A DNA stretch of 64,000 bases from Hoplostethus atlanticus. Taxonomy: Eukaryota; Chordata; Actinopteri; Trachichthyiformes; Trachichthyidae. The stretch lies in assembly GCA_034670405.1 (NCBI GenBank), contig JAXDDX010000055.1, forward strand, positions 248,001 to 312,000, in the 5' to 3' direction. A program made the position numbers and the translations under genes. A model generated the notes under the pieces. The model was not told where the DNA came from. It worked only from the letters and a program-made list of their open reading frames with translations, and did not search any database. Of the stretch, positions 33,877-64,000 are shown piece after piece (the first letter of the stretch is position 1; the number at the start of each line of letters is the position of its first letter).

Positions 33877-34787
33877 AACTATACCCCAACGTTTTAGAAA
33901 TTGTCTTGAGTCATATTTTATGAGGTGAGCTTTATCCTTTTGTCAATAAGCATTTAAATATTTTTGAATTTGGCGTAACGTTAAGGTTGTATCCTAAAAT
34001 GAGAAATTTAAGTTCGCAATATTAGCTATGTTTTCTTAACAGCCCACTTTATTTAAAAGTAACATTTAAAAGAGCTTTTGGTATTGACTAGAAGATTCAA
34101 ACCACACGCAGTGTTTACTCATATGGGCTGTTGTGTTTCTTCTTGGCTGGGTGCTCGTGCTGCTCTAGTCTAGCTGATAAATGTGCCCCACTCAAAATGT
34201 CCACGTTATTTATAGGCAGCAGATGCAGCGTGTTGTCCCTTCCTCTCCCAGCTGTTCCTCTACCTCTGACTGCTTCCTCCTCGGACACCTAGATCCAGCA
34301 GAATGTGGAAGTGAGACCTCAGCCGAACAAGAGAATCAAGAAGTGAGAGCAAATACCGTTGTGAGTATCAGTAAAATATGCGGTCTACCAGGGAAGATCA
34401 TGAGGCACGCAATTCGAGTCAAAGCAACAGCTCCCACACAATCTGATCAAGCTTAGTGTCATACGGTATCAACTGCTGCCAGTGTCACAGTGGCTGTGGA
34501 CAAGGTAAGGCATGCTATGGACGGAGGTGCATGTTTTTGATGATGAATTGTTTAGCAGTTTGTTTCATTTAGTCCATTTATCCAGCCTACCTGGATTGTG
34601 ACAGCGTATCGAATGGAAATGAATTATAACAGTTGTGCTGTTCCTTCCAGTTTTGTGGAAGGTGACTATAAAGGAAAGGACTTACTGAAATGTATGTTTA
34701 ATTATTCCACATTGTGCTTTGATCTTTTGCCTCCTTATTTTTCAAGTGTGTCTCCTCTTTACAAGTGTTCATTCAATTCAATTCTAA

Positions 34788-34940
34788 TTTAGGCATTTAG
34801 CTGATGCTCTTATACAAAGCAACTTCCGAGTTAGCAGGTGCCAGTGTCTCGCTTCAGGACACTTTGACAGAACACACAGCTGTTGATAAACACAACCCAT
34901 AACCTTCCAGCTATGGGATGCTTTGTCTAACTCTGTTGAC
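34788..34940 (-). mobile_element. tRNA-derived SINE upstream of cyb561a3 coding exon
   Basis: GGCATTTAGCTGATGCTCTT on the + strand is the reversed SINE tail. The degraded head (CCATAACCTTCCAGCTATGG) follows. It ends within about 45 bases of the acceptor of the first cyb561a3 coding exon. Confidence 0.55.
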
Positions 34941-35001
34941 CATTTCATTCTCATTCAGCTCTTTCTTTTTTTTATCGTTTTAGCCTGCAGATTTCCCCAC
35001 G

Positions 35002-35188
35002 ATGTGGTCCGTTGTGAGTTTCTACTTGTGTTACCTACTGAGCCTATGCCTGGGACTGGCCTGTGTAGTGTGTGTGTGTTTCTGGAACAGCCGGTGGCGA
35101 GGTGGTTTCGCCTGGGACGGCTCGCCCCTGCAGTTCAACTGGCACCCTGTGCTGATGGTCACAGGTCTGGTGGTGCTGTACGGCATCG
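35002..35188 (+). CDS. cyb561a3: cyb561a3 coding exon 1
   Basis: The acceptor TTTTAG at 34978-34983 puts the ATG 18 bases into the exon. It encodes helix 1 (FYLCYLLSLCLGLACVVCVC), RGGFAWDGS and the first haem ligand in FNWHPVLM. It ends GGCATCG|GTGAGT with a split Gly codon. Confidence 0.92.
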
Positions 35189-36967
35189 GTGAGTGGCTGC
35201 TCAAATTCGATAGAAGTTTCACTTCTATTTCTCTGTTCCTTTTCACAGTATTTGCTCTTTTGGTTCATTAAGGCTTTATGGTTACAGATTACTGGTTTTG
35301 GAGAGTCCTTGCATATATTTTGATCATTTGAACTAAAAGGGTTGGTTCCTTTTTAGATTGTACCAACAAAAGTAGGACTAAATAATGAAAAAATACCCAA
35401 GCAGTAGCAAAAGCGCTTTTAAAAATAATCAAAATAGCGTCACTCTAAAAATTGTCTCCAGCACAGCTATTAACTAGGAGAGATGTGTCTAGGATTTCAA
35501 AGAGAAGTGGACTTGTGACCAGATGGTTGTTGGGTTGAATGCCCTTTTGGCTGGGAAAATGTGGCCAATGAAAATGCGTAATGCTCGCCCCTCCCTCAGC
35601 AACTACTGTAGGCACCTTTTTTTTGTTGATGCTATATTTGTTTTTTTCACTTGATAGTTGAAAATAGAGAGCGACAGGACAAATGGTAGAGAGATGGAGG
35701 TGGCATGCGACTAGGCATATTTATATTCAAGATTATGGGAGGAGAGGTTTGTTTATGGCACGACCAATATGTTCATTGACAAGATTGTCTGGTGAGGTTG
35801 TTATATTGACGCTGTAATTCTTTTTATCTCTGGCTCTAAAAAATAAGTTGTTGATTTTTATGCTCATCTCAACAGCACTAATGAAAACATGAGTTTAGAG
35901 TATAATCCAAGTGAAATTAATTCTCTAGATTTAACAGGCAAACACACCATCTTCATAAAAAGCACACGATGTGAAAGTGTGTAACTGTATCAATGGAGGG
36001 GTACACATGGATAAATAAAGGTTTCATCTTTGCTATTGGCGTCTCCGTCTCCTGTAGGAGCAGTGCTGTACCGTGTCCCTCTGACCTGGGGTCAGAATAA
36101 GCTTCCTTGGAAGCTGCTGCATGGTGGAGTGATGCTGCTGGCCCTGGTCCTGTCCATCCTGGGGCTTTGTGCTGTGTTTGGCTTTCACAATGCAAGACAC
36201 ACCCCCAACATGTACTCCTTGCACAGCTGGATTGGAATTTGCACTACAGCTCTTTTCGCCATACAGGTAGAACATCTTAAATACAAATGTGGGAACAGAA
36301 ACGGAATAATTTGATTTGTCAAGTGAAATAAGATGTACAGGATTTTTTCTTGTTCAGAGACGTTATCTAGCTTTGGTTATCAATGCATCTGCCTATCTCT
36401 CTATCCATCCATCCATCCAGTGGGTGGTGGGCGTGGCTGGCTTCCTCCTGCCCTGCTCTCCCATAGCACTACGTAAACTGCTGAAGCCTGTCCATGTGTG
36501 GATGGGAGTCAGCATAATGTCCCTTAGCATCGTTGCCTGCATCTCTGGGATCAACGAGAAACTGTTTTTTGTACTGTGAGTGTCATTTTTCTTGGTTAAT
36601 ACCTGTTACTTGTTAAAAAAAAAAAAATCTCTTTTTTTAAATGTTTTTTTTTCTTCTTCCTTTTGCCAAAGGAAAGGAAACACCAATGGAACTCAGCCAT
36701 ACGCCGTCCTGCCACCTGAGGCTGTGTTTGGAAATGTTTTAGGAGTTTTGATTGTGGTCTTTGGCTTGGTTGTCCTAAAGATTTTGTCCAATCAGACATG
36801 GCAGAGACCAGAGCCTAGTCCTGAGGATTTGGCTTACAGGGTGAGACTATCAGTCCAGTTGATATGTAATGAAAGAGGCTGTAGAATTTTTTTTAATGAA
36901 AAGCATGGAAATGAAAATAACCTTTATGTCCACTTTTCCACAGCCAGTGCTTCAAGAAGTCAATTAA
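35002..36967 (+). CDS. cyb561a3: cytochrome b561 family member A3 (lysosomal ferric/ascorbate reductase)
   Basis: Five exons (35002-35188, 36058-36266, 36421-36575, 36672-36840, 36944-36967) join in frame into 247 residues, close to the roughly 242 of human CYB561A3. The family moves electrons from cytosolic ascorbate across a membrane through two b haems, reducing Fe3+; A3 works in late endosomes and lysosomes. The six-helix fold is evident. The four haem-ligand histidines are His48 (FNWHPVLM), His84 (KLLHGG), His118 (MYSLHSW) and His157 (KPVHVW). RGGFAWDGS, LPWKLLH, KLLKP.HV, ISGINEKLFF and the WQRPEP tail match A3 rather than CYB561 or CYBRD1. ATG 35002 opens a hydrophobic first helix and lies 18 bases into its exon. 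The last short exon (PVLQEVN, stop) is inferred from phase and splice signals; unspliced, the frame runs on to 37068. Confidence 0.93.
36058..36266 (+). CDS. cyb561a3: cyb561a3 coding exon 2
   Basis: A 209-nt exon between CTCCTGTAG and CAG|GTAGAA. It encodes VLYRVPLTWGQNKLPWKLLH and NMYSLHSW with the second and third haem ligands, and helices 2-3. Confidence 0.94.
36421..36575 (+). CDS. cyb561a3: cyb561a3 coding exon 3
   Basis: A 155-nt exon whose acceptor is formed by a CCAT repeat ending CCATCCAG. It encodes WVVGVAGFLLPCSP, RKLLKPVHVWMG (fourth haem ligand) and ISGINEKLFF, and ends CT|GTGAGT. Confidence 0.94.
36672..36840 (+). CDS. cyb561a3: cyb561a3 coding exon 4
   Basis: A 169-nt exon after TTGCCAAAG completing the split Leu codon. 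It encodes LPPEAVFGNVLGVLIVVFGL (last helix) and SNQTWQRPEPSPEDLAYR, ending AGG|GTGAGA. Confidence 0.88.
36944..36967 (+). CDS. cyb561a3: cyb561a3 coding exon 5 (inferred short last exon)
   Basis: The acceptor CTTTTCCACAG joins in phase 0 to give PVLQEVN and TAA. YRPVLQEVN aligns in spirit with the RQPLLHDGE end of human CYB561A3, supporting removal of a 103-bp intron. The YRPV stretch could be a YxxΦ sorting signal. Confidence 0.65.
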   Translation, partial: PVLQEVN

Positions 36968-37179
36968 TGAAGGAACTGAAGGACATTTCCAAACTGCTCG
37001 CAGCCTCAAACTTCTCTTTGCAAACTATCCGTTCAAGCTCAGAATCATCAAGTTGCCTAAATAGCTGAAAAGTGCAATTCTGAATGTACAAGCTACTGTC
37101 TGGACAGTGCTGGAAGAAATAACCTTTTTGATGCAAATATTTATTTTATTTTCAACATTGCTGTCATTTTTTGCCAAAT

Positions 37180-37185
37180 AATAAA
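37180..37185 (+). terminator. polyadenylation signal, cyb561a3
   Basis: AATAAA about 215 bases after the stop, in a T-rich context, with a GT-containing stretch (CTGTG) just downstream. Confidence 0.6.
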
Positions 37186-37209
37186 TATACCTGTGTTTAA
37201 TAAAAAATG

Positions 37210-40200
37210 TTGACCATATTTCACTTTCCCCACACATATTGGAACCTCTCTCACTATCACTTCTAGGTTATATATCATGCAATCAGGCTCTACTTGGGCT
37301 CAGTTTCAAGGTTCCTGACAATATAGTGTGTATCCTTTTTATTTACATGTAATGTTGTAATTACAATTGATAATTAGCTGTCTGTTGTAATTACAATGCC
37401 AGCACAAAGCACGTTGATAACTACAACAGTCAGAGCTACAGTCATGTGTCATTACAAGGAATTACTTTAGACAGTAAAATGAATGCAAAACAACGTATTA
37501 TGAACTTGCAAATCAATTCTGATAGACGATTAACTAGCTGTTGTGAACTCGTACTAGAGCTGTAGCGTACTAGAATTCTAGAAATCTGATTATTCCTTTG
37601 CCTTATCCTTATGTTTCTGTAGTAGCCCTTCTTCAACTCTAAAGGATGCTTTATAGTGCATAACCACCAAGTTAAAAATGCACTTTGATTAAGAAGTCAT
37701 CTAAAGTCCAAACAAAATATTCTGTCAAAATGACTCGTCAGTATGTTGGCCATCTGCTGGAAGCCAGCCGCGTTCAGGAGTTTCTGAAAAGCCTGACACT
37801 ATAATGAAAGCAGACAATCCAGGCATCTGAGAAAACTCCCATCTCTATTACTGGTTGGTGCATGTGAACCATAAAGCCTAGAGTTCAGCAGGAAGTACTT
37901 TTTGATTTATTGCTCCGGAGTTCACTGGCTTATTGAACTATGGATAGATGTTGGTGGATATGTTTAGAATCTGTATAGCTTTTGTATCTCTAAGCCCCAA
38001 AAACTTTTTCAGCGTATCTGAGGTTTATTGTTGAATGCCACGCAGCCTACTGAGGTTACATTTAAAAGAAAAAAAAGAAGACAATTAAAACCCAATTACT
38101 GGGAGGAACTCCAGGCAAACACAGGGAGGAACATGCAGCCTCCACACAGACCAGGAAACAAACCTAGGCCGCCTGACAATCATGATTGCAACGGGTATGT
38201 AGAAGCTGATCAGTGACTAGGTGAAGGTGTGTTTCATTTGGGTGTCATGTTCTCACTGACTGTAAATATGAAAGCCATAGGCGCACCCCGGGCTTTGTGC
38301 CGGTTCAGCTGCACAAGAGAGAAGGAGATTAAGATGGAGAGAGTCTATGCAACACCAGTCACGAGCAGAGCTGCTTATGTGTCACGTTCTCATAGTTAAA
38401 CACGACCCAGTAATGATCCACACTGATGATGCAACGGTTGAGGATGGGAGCGGTGGAACACGTGACATTAAATGCTCCAGGTGGCCAGAAACCTGTCATC
38501 TCCAAGGCATGACCGACACGTCATTGGAGGGCCAGTGGCCAAAGAGAGTATTTATTTCCCACATTTTTGTACGACATCCAAGCGGTCCTGTCCTGTTTTA
38601 CACAAGGTGGCAGCAAAATCCAATCTAGGTAATCCAGGTGCACTAGAGGATGGTTTGAACACTGTAAGGCTGTTTATGTGACACTATGCTAGTCAGGTTA
38701 GTCTTGTTTATCTGAGGATTGACTGAATGGAATATACAATAAGTTTCCTACTACAGTATGAGAGACTGGGAGGCAAAACTCCCCCTATCCCTGACTGCAT
38801 GTGGTACTAATGCTACCTTATAATTATAACTTGAGCGCTGAGCAAGTCAGGTTACCTCAAGTTGCTGAGATGTTACCTTCAGGGGCGGAGAGCATGGAAG
38901 CCGTGTCCACAATTGATAGTAAAAGTAATGAATTTTGTTATGCTATTGTTTGTCATGAAAATAATCGTATAGTTAAATGTTTCTGTGTTGAATCGTTGCT
39001 TGCATTTTAATTGTCACACATTTTTGTTTGTAACAACTTAAAACCTCAATTAACTACATGCCTGATGTACACTTTCTCCTCTTCCATCTGTGCTGCTGCA
39101 GCACGAAGTAGCTCTGTGATTCTAAAATTAAACGACCATTAAACGACACTTTTGTTACAGGATCCATTTTGTTATTTCCAACCATATGCACCTGAGTGCC
39201 TGATAACTCGTATTTACGACTTCAGAAATCAGAAGATGGAGCTTAGAGGGAAGACATGAAAGCAGCATTAGTCCCGATTTTCCCAGTCATGTTTACGACT
39301 TTGCTGAGTCGTTCGTGCGCGCAAGTAGCAATTACAATATTTCCGACAGCGCTTGAAGGTAGCACTTGAAGTTTGTCGCTCCAAATAATGATCACCTCGC
39401 GCTAGGATCCGCTATTTCCAGCTCCTGGGCCATCGATGAAGTCATTGCGAAGGTGGGCGTCAGTGGGCAGGTCCAGAGCAACGTTGGTCGAAATCTTGCA
39501 CGGGACAGAGTGAGAGTGAACGGAGCCACTCAGAGAGACGCTGCTGACTTTGGGCTTTGGTCGGCTTGCTGGGGTTGCTTTTGGCCTGTTGCTGCAACCA
39601 GGACCACAGAATACTTTTAAGTGAGAGGAAAAGTAAGTGGACTTAATCAGCAACTTGAAATTGTGCAGTTATTTCATAAATTATCAATCACTACAATATT
39701 CCTATTGGGATTTATAGTCTGTCTGTGGTGCTCAATAGTGACCTTATATAGATGTTTTTCTTATCTGCTATGGTATTACTATAGGATTTTCTGTAGTGAA
39801 TGATATTTAAGTAGAAGTTTTGCTGTGATATTTTCTAAATTGTATTATATGGTCATGAAATTACAATCATTTGCAAAGTGTAACCTTGAGGAAGAGATGA
39901 ACAATACATCACTGGACCAAAGGTGAAACGTTGATCATGTATGCTGTATAAGTATGAAGCAATGCATTCAGAATCATTCATATTCAATAGGAGTCCTTTT
40001 GACTTTTAACTATAGTCCTTTTCTTGCTTTATTAATGGTTCAGTGCTCTTTTAAATTGTGTGTTAGTCATCTATGACAAAAGAAGTTTTGGAAGGGGGAA
40101 AAGTGCTTCATGTATTTTTTTCTCTGTGGTCTTATTATAGTCTCATCTTCAGTACTTCAGTACATCGACAAAGCCTTTTTGCTGCATATATAAGGCTAAG

Positions 40201-41720
40201 TGGTCTACGTTAGTACCTTGCCCTTTTCCTCTATGCATTATTCCTACAATTTGAAGTGAAGCTTTATAGTGAGTGCTTCAGAAAAGGGCATGGGAAGAGC
40301 AGTCGGCATTCTTATGACTGACATTTTGACCTTTGAACCAATGCACAGATTCCCTCAAACAGGAGTGAATCATGTGTCTGATTGCTGTAAAGGTGAAACT
40401 TTTTTTTTATTATAATGGAACTGACATAAAGATAATGGCTTTTTTAAAAGTAGGTTTCATCTTTTTATTCCTGTTAACGATAAACCATGACCCTATTATA
40501 ATAAATGACAAGGTCTATGCAACAGAAACAGTTGATGTTTCTGGGAAAAAAAGCATGAAGGGTTTCAAATTTCAAGGATTCTGGTTCAGTCAAGTTCTGG
40601 ACATCTTGCTTTCCACTTAAAGCGAAGGGGAGCCAGAACTTCCTGGAAGCCCTGCTCTGTTTGATCAGGCTGGAGCCTGACCCAAGTGGTCATCCATTCT
40701 TGATATGATCTTTAACTTTTGCCTCAGACAGCTAAGAAAGCAAGAAAGACAGAAAGACAGACAGACACTGGAAACTGGAACAGGTACTGTTAATCAAAGC
40801 CACTGGTGTGGAAACATAGTTGAGGTTGCGAAATTGCAAGATTACCAGCTATATTACAAGAAAATTACAAGATAAAAGTTCAATTTTACGTATATTGCCT
40901 CACTTGAACTTTGTATGTGCATGCTTGCCATATTTTGGTAATGACAGCATTACTGCTTAGATCTACTCAGTGAGCAGACCTAGAGTCTGTGGGCTTTAGT
41001 CCAGCAGCTGGCTGTTCATTTTGTAATGTGTATGTTTTCTGGCTTGGGTAACCACTGCCACGTTACAGTGAGGAAAGTGGAGATCCTGGAATTGAGAGAG
41101 CCATTGTCCTCTGCCAGATGTTTTTACACAAAAGCAAAGGCTCTGGGTTATTTAAGGTTTCAGTGGTTTGTAAAATACATCTGGAGATGGGACGAGATAA
41201 TGTCACTCACGCACCTTTTTGAAAAGGTGTTCAGGGATCATGCCTGATCTTGCCACCATCTCTGGGTTATGTCAGTCTTTGACCTTCACTTGTGCTTTCA
41301 TTCATCCTCTTTCAAGGCTTCAAGGGAGACGTAGGAGCAGGGTCTGGCCACCTGTCGGTAATTTCCTTTGGGTGCATTATGCCATTCTTGCAGGTGTATG
41401 AAGTTCAAGGGTTTATTTTACTTTTTGTCTGAACTGCACTGAAAGAAAACTATCGTCTGATCTTTGACTGACTCAAAGTAATCGGTTCCAAAAACGACGA
41501 CGTCTTTGATGGACGATTTCTTACCCTTAGTATACAATTCCTTCCATTTGAGACACCGTCCAGTCCTCCTGTGCTCTGATTCCACTGTAATGAACAACCA
41601 GTGTCGCAGTGAAAAACTATCTGAGACAGCAGCCAAGGAATTTTAACGAGTGCTGTTCTCTTTGTGTATTGTCCTTTGCCCTCCAACATCTCTCATCCGT
41701 GGTCAGTTCTGTGAGCTCCC
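37210..41720. other. intergenic region between cyb561a3 and loxl2
   Basis: No gene is supported. It contains a teleost dispersed-repeat fragment (38095-38175), the short GACAGCGCTTGAAGG repeat near 39346 and AT-rich unique sequence. The last part (about 41400-41726) should include loxl2 5' UTR, but no start site is visible. Confidence 0.55.
38095..38175 (+). repeat. teleost dispersed-repeat fragment (GGAACATGCAGCCTCCACAC type)
   Basis: ACACAGGGAGGAACATGCAG + CCTCCACACAGACCAGGAA is recognised as part of a common fish interspersed repeat, probably another segment of the family seen at 29098-29225. Confidence 0.45.
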
Positions 41721-41726
41721 ACCACC

Positions 41727-63745
<22,019 letters not shown>

Positions 63746-64000
63746 GTAAGTTCCACAAACGCAATCTCTAGTACTTTACCCTGCACACGAGGACAGCTGT
63801 TCCTGCCATGTTTGAATGGCTACAAATACCATGCACATATCCAAATCTGCAGTATGTTTGACTGATATTTTGCACATCCTCATGATGTTGTAACTCATAT
63901 TTCACATCATTTTTTTTTCATAACTTTCATTCAGACATTTCCACTTACTCATATTTTCTTGAAACAGTGCAAACAATTTTTTTCCTTTTTAAGTCCACGT
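63746..64000. other. loxl2: start of loxl2 intron 6 (to window edge)
   Basis: The sequence after the AGA|GTAAGT donor is A/T-rich with poly-T. No exon was seen before the edge. Confidence 0.7.

Noticed and set aside
34181-34456. 91-codon open frame upstream of cyb561a3
   Set aside because: No domain recognised. It may overlap a 5' UTR exon, but nothing supports it as a coding gene.

Overview
The window looks like nuclear DNA of a teleost fish. It has compact vertebrate-type genes with GT-AG introns, fish-type tRNA-derived SINEs, a fish LINE relic, many short inverted-repeat DNA transposons and long dinucleotide microsatellites. Four protein-coding genes lie on the + strand, in the same orientation. 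I found no convincing gene on the - strand, and no tRNA, rRNA or CRISPR array.

Layout. (1) Positions 1-11545 hold the 3' part of a netrin-receptor gene of the UNC5 family, closest to UNC5D: a long intron, then five exons encoding the UPA and death domains, then a probable 2.7-kb 3' UTR to about 14275. (2) Positions 18565-25093 hold a complete ten-exon death-receptor gene of the TRAIL-receptor (TNFRSF10) type: signal peptide, cysteine-rich repeats, one membrane helix and a C-terminal death domain, 405 residues. (3) Positions 35002-36967 hold a complete five-exon cytochrome b561 gene closest to CYB561A3 (lysosomal ferric/ascorbate reductase), 247 residues, with all four haem-ligand histidines. 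(4) From 41727 to the right edge lies the 5' half of LOXL2: signal peptide and three SRCR domains, 430 residues. The fourth SRCR domain and the lysyl-oxidase catalytic domain lie beyond the window.

Two neighbours, UNC5D and the TNFRSF10-like receptor, both end in death domains and signal apoptosis at the cell surface. From general knowledge, TNFRSF10 genes, LOXL2 and UNC5D are all on human chromosome 8p, so this looks like a partly conserved block with cyb561a3 placed between. The genes otherwise act in separate pathways, with no operon-like logic.

The non-coding part is rich in mobile DNA. The clearest items are two copies of a Harbinger-like element in loxl2 introns, each with 16-bp terminal repeats and a 3-bp CWG target duplication; the longer one keeps a Myb-like coding relic. 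There is also a 205-bp hAT-type fold-back element with a perfect 8-bp duplication just upstream of the death-receptor gene, three copies of one palindromic element around the death-receptor and cyb561a3 5' ends, two copies of a roughly 450-500 bp inverted-repeat element, and a 5'-truncated LINE ending in a perfect 38-bp fold-back. I did not find a new multi-gene system. The most unusual items are these element pairs and possible variation at the C-termini of two genes.
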